Shown here: one piece after another, positions 16,775-25,176 of the stretch | Position numbering within the stretch: the stretch's first letter is position 1 | Layout of the letters: every line of letters begins with the position of its first letter | NCBI GenBank assembly: GCA_034506175.1 | Contig: JAPDQB010000008.1 | Coordinates: 90,181 to 154,180, forward strand | Reading direction: 5' to 3' | Length of the DNA stretch: 64,000 nt | Origin: a candidate division KSB1 bacterium | Lineage (GTDB): Bacteria > Zhuqueibacterota > Zhuqueibacteria > Zhuqueibacterales > Zhuqueibacteraceae | Notes under the pieces: generated by a model | The model's input: the letters and a program-made list of their open reading frames with translations, nothing else | Database searches by the model: none | What the model was told of the DNA's origin: nothing | Translations under genes and position numbers: made by a program

Positions 16775-17112
16775 GAAGCGGGCGAAGTCGGACTTTTGCA
16801 CGCCGCGATCGTGAAAATCTCTATGCAAGTCCGACTGGTCAAAAATTCGTCTCGACTCCATTAGGAATTGTCATGTACGTTTGCACACCCATCACGATGA
16901 AAACGTAGCGCAGACATCTTGTCTGCATGCAGGCTGGAAGCCTGCGCTACGGCATTTTCGTGGTAATTGCCCATGCCGGGCGCGGCACCCGATCATGATG
17001 AAAATAAACGTTTGTCGTGTCGCCTTCAGGCGTTCAACTTTTGTCGGGAACCCGACGCCTAAAGGCGCAACGATGAACTTATTTTCAGAGGATACTATTA
17101 AGGAGCACAAGA
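16775..17112. repeat. Composite palindromic repeat (locus 1) in a 338-bp gap
   Basis: No gene. AGTCGGACTT (16786-16795) and AAGTCCGACT (16827-16836) form a hairpin after the Usp gene. From 16904 to about 17092 runs one composite repeat: a hairpin GTAGCGCAGACATCTTGTCT ... GCCTGCGCTAC, a spacer containing ATGCCGGGCGCGGCAC, and a second palindromic part, ending TTTTCAGAGGATACTAT. The same order recurs at 37567-38213 (inverted), 46641-46892 and 46894-47294. Confidence 0.75.
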
Positions 17113-17283
17113 ATGATCTGGAAACTTATCCTGGCCGGCTTGGAAGCTTTGCAGGAATACATTGCGTTGCACATGCTCACCTGTTTGATCCCCGCGTTTT
17201 TGCTGGCCGGCGCCATGGTGACTTTCATCTCGCGCGAAACCATCATTCATTCTCAAATCCAGCTCAACAGCCATGCGCGCTGA
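17113..17283 (+). pseudogene. Truncated ArsP/DUF318 permease (N-terminal fragment)
   Basis: The 56-codon frame reads MIWKLILAGLEALQEYIALH followed by MLTCLIPAFLLAGAMVTFIS and RETII. This matches the start of DUF318 permeases and residues 60-95 of the permease at 11677-12864 (LALLQEYARRHVLTCLVPAF). Similarity ends near 17250, where the 3' end of the convergent glycosyltransferase gene begins. AAGGAG before the ATG is intact. The rest of the gene (about 300 residues) has been lost, most simply by a deletion or rearrangement that joined this locus to the GT39 gene. Confidence 0.75.
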
Positions 17284-18572
17284 TAAAATGCGCCAATGGG
17301 AATGGAAAGCGCGGTCCAGAGGGGATAAAAGTAGACGGCGCAAAGGAGAATGGCAGCAACCGCAAAGGCGGCCAGCTCGCGACGCCAGCCTTTGGCCTGC
17401 CACAGCCGGTGAACCGAATACCCGAGCAAAATGATGGTAAATGGCAAGGCGCCCATGAAGTGATACAAAAAACTCGCGCGAGAAATGAGCATGAAGGGCA
17501 AGTAGTGTAACGCTATGGCCAGCACTGCGAAGCCAGCGCCAAATTCGCGGCGTATGAAAGCAGCCCAGACCCCGAACAGCACCGCAGGTATCGCCAGCCA
17601 CCACACCGCAGGATTGCCCAGCAGCAAAATTGTCGAAGCGGTTTGCGTGGCTTCATCGACTTTCCAAAAATAATTCACCGGTCGCAACAATAACGGCCAG
17701 CTCCACCACGGCGAAGCATAACCATGCGCCTCCTTCAGATGCGCGTGATAGCCGAACATCTGCCGGTGCAGCTCAAAGAAAGGATAATTGGGATTTTGCT
17801 GCAAGTGAATACTGAAAGAGGCGGCATAAACGATGACCGGCAAGAACACGCAACAGAACAGAAACGTGTCGGGAGGGATGCGCGCGAGACGGGAGAGAAG
17901 CGGATTTCGTGGTAGCAGCCGTTCCACACACGGCCATTGGTGGCCGGATTTGGCTGCGAGAAAAATAATGAAGACGATGCCAAAGCTCGCCGCGCCAATC
18001 CATTTGACAGCACTCGCCGCGCCGATGCACAGACCAACGCCGGTGAGATACAGCCAGCGCGGCTTGGGCAACACCTCTTCGCCGCTTTTCAGAAACAAAT
18101 GATAAGCTGCGAGACAAAAGAACACGGCGAAGATATTGATGAGTCCGATGCGCGATTCCACCAGCAACACGCCATCGGCTGCGGCGAACAGGCCCGCAAG
18201 AAATCCCACCCGGCGATTGTTGAACAATTGCACCGCCAGCCGATAAATCAGCACAATCACGCCGATGCCGAACAGGGCACTCATGACACGATAGCCCAAC
18301 GGAACGAACCCAAAGAAGCGGATACCACAAGCGATGAGATATTTGCCCAGCGGTGGGTGCGAATCGAAAAATGTCGTGCCGTGCAAATAGTTGTTCGCAA
18401 ACACCGGAAAATAAATTTCGTCGAACACCAACTCATGGGGTGTGGTAATACGCCAGAAGCGCATGAGTGCTGCCAGCGCCACCAAAAAGGCTTGCGCTAG
18501 AAAATCACGGTGCTGCCAGCACCATTGGCGCGCAGCAGCCATCAGGATGATAATCGGCGTACAACGATTCAT
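17253..18572 (-). CDS. GT39/PMT-family dolichyl-phosphate-mannose-type glycosyltransferase
   Basis: 439 residues from the ATG at 18572. Seen: the catalytic Asp-Glu in VFDEIYFP, then FDSHPPLGKYLI, and AVKWIGAASFG, all signatures of the protein O-mannosyltransferase fold, with about ten membrane helices and the family-typical end WLLSWI. Such enzymes transfer a sugar from a polyprenyl phosphate to protein or lipid on the outer side of the inner membrane. An in-frame upstream start at 18662 would overlap the next gene and span a palindrome (18582-18603), so it is less likely. The stop lies inside the remnant of the convergent permease, but the C-terminus appears complete. Confidence 0.85.
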   Translation of the reverse strand: MNRCTPIIILMAAARQWCWQHRDFLAQAFLVALAALMRFWRITTPHELVFDEIYFPVFANNYLHGTTFFDSHPPLGKYLIACGIRFFGFVPLGYRVMSALFGIGVIVLIYRLAVQLFNNRRVGFLAGLFAAADGVLLVESRIGLINIFAVFFCLAAYHLFLKSGEEVLPKPRWLYLTGVGLCIGAASAVKWIGAASFGIVFIIFLAAKSGHQWPCVERLLPRNPLLSRLARIPPDTFLFCCVFLPVIVYAASFSIHLQQNPNYPFFELHRQMFGYHAHLKEAHGYASPWWSWPLLLRPVNYFWKVDEATQTASTILLLGNPAVWWLAIPAVLFGVWAAFIRREFGAGFAVLAIALHYLPFMLISRASFLYHFMGALPFTIILLGYSVHRLWQAKGWRRELAAFAVAAILLCAVYFYPLWTALSIPIGAFYQRAWLLSWI

Positions 18573-18581
18573 TGGTGCAGT

Positions 18582-18603
18582 GGGCAATGCTGAAGCATTG
18601 CCC
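18582..18603. repeat. Short palindromic repeat (GGGCAATGCT/AGCATTGCCC)
   Basis: A 10-bp perfect inverted repeat with a 3-bp loop, lying just upstream of the GT39 start. It belongs to a family of AATGCT-AGCATT palindromes scattered through the window (for example 25063-25090, 33188-33251, 36652-36805). Confidence 0.65.
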
Positions 18604-18655
18604 TCCGGTTTATTTTTCAGAGAAAAGAAGGCAAAAAATTTCCAACGGACAAACC

Positions 18656-21451
18656 TCACCACATTATCATCCGGCGTGTCTCCGGATGTTGCCCCACCTG
18701 CAATTGATAGAAATAGACCCCTGCCGCGACTTTCCTGGCAGCATCGTCCCGGCCATCCCAGACCCGTTCATGCAGCCCCGCTGGCAAATGCCCGGCAGTC
18801 AGGGTGCGAATTTTTTGACCGAGAGAATTATAAATGATCAACGAAATCTCCGCTGGCTGAGACAACTCGAAGCGAATGACTGTGAACGCCTTCCTCGCTA
18901 ATCGAGATGAGGTGCCGCTCCAAAAGGGATTGGGGAAATTTTGATACAAAACAAAATTCCTGGGTAGCGAAGGTGACGGCGGATCTTTGACCGCCACCGG
19001 CCCGCCGCGAAACAGAAGGCGCAAATACAGAATCTCCCAACGGCCATTCGTGAAGCCAGCAACCAGGCGCACTTGCTGTTTGCTTTTGATTTCGCTTGCG
19101 CCGACCGGCTGATTCTGCTCGTCCACAAGAATGGAACGGCTGCTGATCAAATGCACGAGACCAGCAATCGACACGCTGTTAGTCGCGATTTGATCAACAA
19201 TGCCGGTCAGGAGGCGATGCTCCTGGAGCTGGAGGCGGGTCGCCAAAAATCCGCCGCCAGGCACGCGAATCCCTCGCGCTTCGACGATTTGGCCGTCGCG
19301 CAGGTTCGTAAAGAGAAGGGGACGGTTTTCAACATCGACAATGACGGTGGCGGTATTCACGGCAAAAGCGATGGAAGTGACCGCGATGGACTGCGCGCCA
19401 TGAATCATGATCGGCCCGCTCACGGCAACTTCATCCACCGGGAAGCTTTCCACCTTGACGCGCCGGGCAATCAGCGAGCCATCGGACAAGCGCCGGCCCT
19501 GGGCTTCGACTATCATCCCAACCCGCAAATCGACAAAGCGAATCGTATCGTTGTTGGCGTCGAGCAAAATCGTGTGCTCGATAACTCGCAGCGGGCGACC
19601 CAGCGCGTGAAAAATGCCGCCGCTTCCAAGGCTGTCGATTCTGCCGGCAACTGCTATCTCGGTATCAATCTCATTTTCAACCTTGATGCGCGAGGCACGC
19701 CAGCGATTATTGGTTCGGTCCGCGCGAATCTGCACAATCGCTCCTACGGCCAGTTGCGCCAAGGAGATGGTGTTGCCGTTCAAATCGAGAATCACCGTGG
19801 CCACATCGACGAAAAAGGTGAGGCGAGTCACGCGCAGGCTGTCGCCGCCAAGGCCGGCAATGGCGCCGCGCAGCTCGATTTCGTCATTGAGAAAATCTTC
19901 GATACGAATCTCAGTGGCGCGGACCGAACCATCGAAGCGCCGGTCGCCGCGGACTTCGACCAGCATGCCGAGACGCAGCGCTGAGAACGTGATCGGAACG
20001 CGGTTTTTATCCAACACCACCGTTGCACCGGTGACCCGAAAGAGAGTGCGAGAAACCACGAGGCTGGTATCACTTAACGCCTCGATGAAGGCAGTGAGTT
20101 CTACCTCGTCGTTGGCCTCGTCCTCGAGCTTGATGTGCGTGGTTAGCAGCCGGCCGTTCGCCTGACGATTGGCGGAGACCGCGACGACCATCCCTGCTCG
20201 CAATTCGGAAAAGGAAATAAAAAAGTTTTCATCGTCGAGGATGAGGGTGGCCGGCGAGATGAAAAACTCGAGTCTGCTGACCACCAGCGAGGAATCGAGC
20301 AGGCGCTCAATCGGCCCTTTCACCTGCACGTCGCCATTGCCAACCGCTTTGCGTATGAGGCGCAGCGCCAGGGGAATTCGGCTCATCCGCGTTAGCGCTT
20401 TGAGTTCGACGGTTTCGCCGGGCCGCAACGCTGCCAAAGCAATCGGCTCGTCGAAAAATCCGCGCAATTCGGTTTGCGGACCTACTTCAAAAAGATCGCC
20501 GTTCACGCGAATCGAGTCCGGCAGCGGCGGGCGGGCGAACAGTGCATTGACCACACCGGTGAATTGAATTTCCTGCCCGGCGAAGTTGTCATCTTCAACC
20601 TTGACGCGGTCGGCAATCAATTTTCCGGTTGCCTCGGTTGTGCCACGCGCTTCGACCAACATGCCGACACGCAAATCCGAGAGTCGGATCGCGGTGCCCT
20701 CCTTCCCCCGCAATTCTGTTTTGGTGACGAGGCGAAACCGGATTTCATTGACGATGATCACGGAATCCTGAATATTGGCAAGGCGCCCCCGGGTTTCCAC
20801 CACCTGCCCGCCGGAAGCGCGCTCCAGAACTTCGATGGTCAAGGCCCACAAGCGATTTTCGGCGCGCTCCTCGGCACGCACGCGGACTTTCCAACCGGCG
20901 CGAAGTTCCTCGAATTTGAGCGGCTGGCCCAATTCGGTGACCCGCGTTGCCGTATCCACAAAAATCGTTTTCCCGGAAATTTGGAGTGAAGCACTGGCCA
21001 CAGCCTCGATGCGTCCCTCGAGCTCGACAATAACCGGCGGCGGGCTGTCCGTGATGGTGAGGTCGACCCGGTTCTTGTACTCGTTGCCCTGCCGGTCTTT
21101 GATCTCGACGCGCAATTCCCAGTCTTGTTTCGAACGGTTCAACACGGCAAGGACAACAGAGGTGGAATACGTGCCGTTGAAATGGTTGGTGAATGCTCCC
21201 TCCACTTCGTCACCGCCGCTCATGGCTTTGAGACGAAATTCATTTTTGTCCAAATCGGTGTAATCAAGGTGTGAGGCGGTCACGCGCGCATAAAGCGTAT
21301 CGTTAAAAGTGAAGGCATGGTCGGCGGTCGAAAAATCTCGGTTTTTCGAGGTCTCGAGTTTTTGAGCGGAAGCCGGAGAACCGAGCAGCGACAGCATCAA
21401 GCTCAAAAGCGCGACAACTCGCTGCCTTGCGTTCGAAGAGGCGAGCTTCAT
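18656..21451 (-). CDS. Secreted DUF5666-like repeat protein with T9SS sorting domain
   Basis: 931 residues. Seen: a signal peptide (VVALLSLMLSLLGSPASAQ), an N-terminal beta-rich domain to residue ~150, then about nine degenerate repeats of ~70 residues. Each repeat has the pattern V.G.I..L...S..V....F.V...T.......I.....LR.GM.VE.RG......G...A..IKVE, which resembles DUF5666. It ends in a type IX sorting domain (LYQNFPNPFW ... AGVYFYQLQVG). It is therefore likely exported through T9SS and attached to or released from the cell surface. The ATG at 21451 is used; a TTG two codons earlier is possible. Function unknown; the repeats suggest a long stalk or adhesin-like fibre. Confidence 0.8.
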   Translation of the reverse strand: MKLASSNARQRVVALLSLMLSLLGSPASAQKLETSKNRDFSTADHAFTFNDTLYARVTASHLDYTDLDKNEFRLKAMSGGDEVEGAFTNHFNGTYSTSVVLAVLNRSKQDWELRVEIKDRQGNEYKNRVDLTITDSPPPVIVELEGRIEAVASASLQISGKTIFVDTATRVTELGQPLKFEELRAGWKVRVRAEERAENRLWALTIEVLERASGGQVVETRGRLANIQDSVIIVNEIRFRLVTKTELRGKEGTAIRLSDLRVGMLVEARGTTEATGKLIADRVKVEDDNFAGQEIQFTGVVNALFARPPLPDSIRVNGDLFEVGPQTELRGFFDEPIALAALRPGETVELKALTRMSRIPLALRLIRKAVGNGDVQVKGPIERLLDSSLVVSRLEFFISPATLILDDENFFISFSELRAGMVVAVSANRQANGRLLTTHIKLEDEANDEVELTAFIEALSDTSLVVSRTLFRVTGATVVLDKNRVPITFSALRLGMLVEVRGDRRFDGSVRATEIRIEDFLNDEIELRGAIAGLGGDSLRVTRLTFFVDVATVILDLNGNTISLAQLAVGAIVQIRADRTNNRWRASRIKVENEIDTEIAVAGRIDSLGSGGIFHALGRPLRVIEHTILLDANNDTIRFVDLRVGMIVEAQGRRLSDGSLIARRVKVESFPVDEVAVSGPIMIHGAQSIAVTSIAFAVNTATVIVDVENRPLLFTNLRDGQIVEARGIRVPGGGFLATRLQLQEHRLLTGIVDQIATNSVSIAGLVHLISSRSILVDEQNQPVGASEIKSKQQVRLVAGFTNGRWEILYLRLLFRGGPVAVKDPPSPSLPRNFVLYQNFPNPFWSGTSSRLARKAFTVIRFELSQPAEISLIIYNSLGQKIRTLTAGHLPAGLHERVWDGRDDAARKVAAGVYFYQLQVGQHPETRRMIMW

Positions 21452-22051
21452 TGGCAAAATGGTTCGTCAAAACGATAAGGGACGCTAAGATAATTCCTCG
21501 TAACGCAGACCTCTTGTCTGCAAACCAATGCAGGCAGGATACCTGCACTCCAAAATCGCGATCGTGATCGTTTTCCCAGAGAAATACCCTATACCCGTTT
21601 AGGGCATTTTTGAACTGGAGTGCGATGTTGAAGCATCGCTCCGAAACTCAAATTCTAACCCTAAACAAGTACAATACAAAGGCCATGCCGGATCACCGAC
21701 CAGTTCATCCCCTCATCTTTCGTTGATAATCAGAAAGTTACGTCTGGGCAATGTTGGCTCATCTGAAATCTCATTTGCCAAGTGCAAGACTTGCACTTGG
21801 CGCAGCCGGCGAAAAGCGAATTATTTGCGCTTTTTGAAAGCACCTTTCGCAACGATACTATAAGTATGAAAATTCTCCGTCCAATTTCAAGAGAAAAATG
21901 TTGTGAAACTTGCTTGTTTTATTTTATATTTATAATTGCAAAGGTGCGGTGATTGCATAGGCAGCCACTTGCTGGTGAGGTATTTGCTAATTTGAATTGG
22001 CTTTGATGAGCGCATCATCCTATTTTAATTTTACAATTTCACTCAGTCAAG
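21452..22051. repeat. Intergenic region with partial copies of dispersed repeats
   Basis: No convincing gene in about 600 bp. At 21499-21550 there is a fragment of the hairpin repeat (GTAACGCAGACCTCTTGTCT with GCAGGCAGGATACCTGCAC). From 21615 an AATGC-type piece occurs (GTGCGATGTTGAAGCATCG), and 21785-21800 repeats CAAGTGCAAGACTTGCACTTG, a perfect palindrome of about 20 bp around 21780-21800. The AT-rich part 21880-22040 probably holds the promoter of the lipoprotein gene. Confidence 0.5.
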
Positions 22052-23101
22052 TTGGAAAAAATAAATCTATCCTATTACCGACCCGATTCGACTTCACGCT
22101 GCTACAGCGGCTATTGGCGACAGGGATTGGTTTTGCTGCCAGCGTGCCTGTTTTTTTCGTGTACGACACCGGCAGAGCATTCCAATCCGCTCGATCCCGA
22201 GTCACCAGCTTTCACTGAAAGTGCGACCATCTCCGGAACAGTGACGAGGTACTATCAACCCTTTCTGCCGCTGGCGAATGTCGAAGTGCGTTTATTCCCG
22301 GGCCCAGCGCTTGTTTTGACCAACAATGACGGCGCATTCTCTTTTCGCGGCTTGGCGCCGGGTGTCTATCAACTACAAGCGAGGCTGCCGCGTTATGCCG
22401 CGGATACCTTGGTGATCCGATTGTCGCAGCGACAAACCTTGACCACAACGATTCGACTCAATGGCCTGCCGCGGGTGGATTCGGTTTCGATTTTCACGGC
22501 GCGTGTGAGCCGGCAGCCGGACTCCACCCGATTTTTTCTCAATGTGCAAGCCCTCACCAGCGACCCTGACGGCCCCGGCGACGTCAAGCGGGTGCAAATT
22601 GTCGCGACAAATTTTTCCTTTGCCGATACCTTGGCACAAGTCGGACGGGGCGGTGTCTGGCAACGGCAATTCAGCCAGGAGGAGCTGCCGCCGGCGCCGT
22701 TGCCGAGCTGGCCCGGCCATCCACTGCATGTTCGGGTTGAAGATTTTCCCGGACAAGAAACCCTGGCCGGGCCTTTTTTCGTGGTGCGGGTCGTTCAGGA
22801 AGTGCCGGAACCGATTGCGCCAATCAACAACGAAGTCATTGTGAGCAGCCCGTTGCGCTTTCGCTGGCAGGTTGTTTCGATTCCATATCCGTATACTCAG
22901 GAGGTGGAAATTTTCAAAATCGATGCCGGTTTTCCGAGTTTTTTTACCGCCATTCGCAACATTGCGCGCGGCACCACGATCGCGGCCTTTCCCGGTGGCC
23001 TGCCGCCCTCCGGAAATTATTTTTGGACGGTCAAAATCGTGGATGAGTTCGGCAATTGGAGCCGTTCCAAAGAGGCGGTGTTTCAGGTGCAAAGGCCGTG
23101 A
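22052..23101 (+). CDS. Lipoprotein with carboxypeptidase-regulatory-like domain
   Basis: 349 residues. Seen: a hydrophobic segment ending LFFSC (lipobox Cys near residue 36), NPLDPE after it, then ATISGTVTRYYQPFLPLANV ... DGAFSFRGLAPGVYQLQA, which is the CarboxypepD_reg/CNA-B type beta-sandwich, then a second beta-rich domain and an Fn3-like C-terminal domain (FRWQVVSIPYP ... YFWTVKIVDEFGNWS). It should be anchored at the outer membrane. The start is weak: TTG at 22052 lacks a Shine-Dalgarno, and initiation may be further in, close to the signal peptide. Function unknown; a surface binding or scaffold role is likely. Confidence 0.7.
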   Translation: MEKINLSYYRPDSTSRCYSGYWRQGLVLLPACLFFSCTTPAEHSNPLDPESPAFTESATISGTVTRYYQPFLPLANVEVRLFPGPALVLTNNDGAFSFRGLAPGVYQLQARLPRYAADTLVIRLSQRQTLTTTIRLNGLPRVDSVSIFTARVSRQPDSTRFFLNVQALTSDPDGPGDVKRVQIVATNFSFADTLAQVGRGGVWQRQFSQEELPPAPLPSWPGHPLHVRVEDFPGQETLAGPFFVVRVVQEVPEPIAPINNEVIVSSPLRFRWQVVSIPYPYTQEVEIFKIDAGFPSFFTAIRNIARGTTIAAFPGGLPPSGNYFWTVKIVDEFGNWSRSKEAVFQVQRP

Positions 23102-23538
23102 AGCTGGTTGCACAAGTTTACACCAAGGAACTAACCATCAACAAGCTTTTTACCTGAGATTATAGTAGTACACCCAATGCGGACAAGCCGCAACCAAAAA
23201 GATTTACTCGCTCACAGAAATGGAACTCTCACCGAAGCGATTTTTTCTGTGAGAGTTCCCAATGCGGACAAGCCGCAACCAAAAAGATTTACTCGCTCAC
23301 AGAAATGGAACTCTCACCGAAGCGATTTTTTCTGTGAGAGTTCCGATTCTGTGAGCCAAAAGTCTTTGCTTTTTGCACACATTTTACTTGTTAGAGACTA
23401 AAAAATAATTCGATCGCGAAGATTTTAAAAAGCAGAATCATAGTTTGGCAGAATGATTAAAAAATTATTCTGCCAAATAATCATTCTAGCTTTGGGTTGC
23501 GGCTCGAGGCCGCGCTATGCAATTTAAAAAGACAACCC
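23102..23538. repeat. 85-bp tandem duplication plus hairpin repeat upstream of the sigma-54 activator
   Basis: An 85-bp unit beginning AATGCGGACAAGCCGCAACC occurs twice in perfect tandem (23176-23260 and 23261-23345). It contains an 11-bp stem, GGAACTCTCAC/GTGAGAGTTCC. A tail with TTTGCACACATTTTACTTG follows to 23400. The unit and tail recur at about 39408-39545. A second element (23411-23519) with stem TTTGGCAGAA/TTCTGCCAAA recurs inverted at 38992-39106. No gene is seen here. Confidence 0.8.
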
Positions 23539-25014
23539 ATGCCGGGTGAATACTCACAACTCGATGATCCCCTGCTCGCGCTTTCGGCGATCAGCGAGAC
23601 CATCAATACGATCTACGATATCGATGAGTTGTTGCCGAAGATTTTGGACATCGCGCTGAAGACCGTCAACGCGCAGCGCGGCTTTATTTTGATTTCCGAC
23701 CCCGAGAATCCGGCGGAGCTTTCGGTACGCGTGGCGCACAATATCGAAACCAGCGCGATGGTCAACATCGGCCGTTTCTCCCGCAGCGTCGTGGACGAGG
23801 CGCTGGCAACCGGCAGCACGGTGATCTCCTACAACGTGCCGGAGGATGTTCGTTTCAGCTCGGCACACAGCCTGGCAGAACAGAACATCATTGCCGCCGC
23901 CTGTTTGCCGCTGCGCATCAAGACGCAGCAGATCGGCGCGATTTATATGGACAGCACCGAGAGGCGCGGCAAATTCCGGCCGGAAATGGAGCCTTTCCTC
24001 AATGCGTTCGCGCATCAAGCGGCCATTGCCATCGAGAACGCGCAGATGTACGACCGGCTGCGCAAGGAGAATCGCCGCCTGCGCCAAACCCTCGCCGGCA
24101 AAAACGAATTTGCCGGCATCATCGGCCAAAGCCAGGCGATGCAACACGTGATGGACATCGTCAAAAGCGTGATGGACACGCCCGCCACGGTGTTGATCCT
24201 GGGTGAAAGCGGCACAGGCAAAGAATTGATCGCGCGGGCGTTGCACTACAATAGCAAATACAAGGACAAACCGTTCATTGCCCTTTTCTGCGGTGCGTTG
24301 CCGGAAACGCTGTTGGAAAGCGAGCTTTTCGGCTACAAGCAGGGCGCGTTCACCGGTGCCACTCACGATAAAAAAGGTTTGTTCGAGGAGGCCGATGGCG
24401 GCACGTTTTTTCTCGACGAGATCGGCGACATCAGCCCCAAGATTCAAACGCAACTGCTGCGCGTCTTGCAGGAGCGCGAGGTCCGGCGCCTCGGCGAAAA
24501 CAAGGTGCGCAAGATCGATGTGCGCGTGGTGGCCGCGACCAACAAAGATTTGCCCGCCGAAGTGAAAGCCGGCCGATTTCGTGAGGATTTATTCTACCGC
24601 TTGAATGTGATTACCATTGAGCTGCCGGCCCTGCGTCACCGCGGCAATGACGTTGTGCTTCTGGCGCAGCACTTTCTCGACAAGGCGGTGGCGCGTGCCG
24701 GCCGGCCGATTCAAGGTTTTACCCAGGAGGCCATCGAGGGCATGCTGCAGCATGATTGGCCTGGCAACGTGCGCGAATTGGAAAATGCCGTCGAGCGCGC
24801 CGTGCTGCTCGCCAAGTCGGAATTCATCACCGTGCAGGATTTGCGGCTTGCCCCTCCCACGCCGGAAAGTCAAATCATGACGCTTCGCGACCACGAGCGC
24901 CGCCTCGTCGAGCGCGCCCTGGCCGAGCACAACGGCAGCATCACCGAGGCGGCCAAAGCGCTCGGGGTTTCGCGCCGCTGGCTGCATTACCGGTTGAAGG
25001 AGTGGAGGATATAA
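23539..25014 (+). CDS. GAF-domain sigma-54-dependent transcriptional activator
   Basis: 491 residues from the ATG at 23539. Order: GAF sensor domain (residues ~15-175), AAA+ domain with Walker A GESGTGKE (near 222), the sigma-54 contact loop GAFTGA (near 270), Walker B FFLDEIGD (near 290) and the R-finger region, then a Fis-type helix-turn-helix ([19 protein letters not shown]) at the C-terminus. It uses ATP to remodel sigma-54 RNA polymerase at -24/-12 promoters. The GAF domain would sense a small ligand or redox state. A protein kinase with PEGA domain lies 160 bp downstream on the same strand. The upstream region carries repeats shared with the multihaem cytochrome locus at 39 kb. Confidence 0.92.
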   Translation: MPGEYSQLDDPLLALSAISETINTIYDIDELLPKILDIALKTVNAQRGFILISDPENPAELSVRVAHNIETSAMVNIGRFSRSVVDEALATGSTVISYNVPEDVRFSSAHSLAEQNIIAAACLPLRIKTQQIGAIYMDSTERRGKFRPEMEPFLNAFAHQAAIAIENAQMYDRLRKENRRLRQTLAGKNEFAGIIGQSQAMQHVMDIVKSVMDTPATVLILGESGTGKELIARALHYNSKYKDKPFIALFCGALPETLLESELFGYKQGAFTGATHDKKGLFEEADGGTFFLDEIGDISPKIQTQLLRVLQEREVRRLGENKVRKIDVRVVAATNKDLPAEVKAGRFREDLFYRLNVITIELPALRHRGNDVVLLAQHFLDKAVARAGRPIQGFTQEAIEGMLQHDWPGNVRELENAVERAVLLAKSEFITVQDLRLAPPTPESQIMTLRDHERRLVERALAEHNGSITEAAKALGVSRRWLHYRLKEWRI

Positions 25015-25176
25015 GCTATACTTGTTTAGGTGATTTTTTGAGCCGGCGTGCGATGCTTTCGCATCGCTGCTATGCTGAAGCATTGCACTCCGAGGTTCAT
25101 CGTCAGGGAGTGATGTACATCACAGCCACACCCCAAGTCAGCACTCCATTGCTCCCGTGTTTTTATTTTGCTGCTC
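25015..25176. repeat. AATGC-type palindromes between activator and kinase genes
   Basis: GCGATGCTTTCGCATCGC (about 25050-25067) and TATGCTGAAGCATTGCACTCCG (about 25071-25093) are members of the short palindrome family. They are followed by a degenerate GGAGTG ... CACTCC arm pair ending near 25148. They separate the two coding regions and may uncouple expression. Confidence 0.5.

Noticed and set aside
23177..23401. 74-codon frame across the 85-bp tandem duplication
   Set aside because: The duplication length is not a multiple of three, so the second copy is read in another frame; not a conserved protein.
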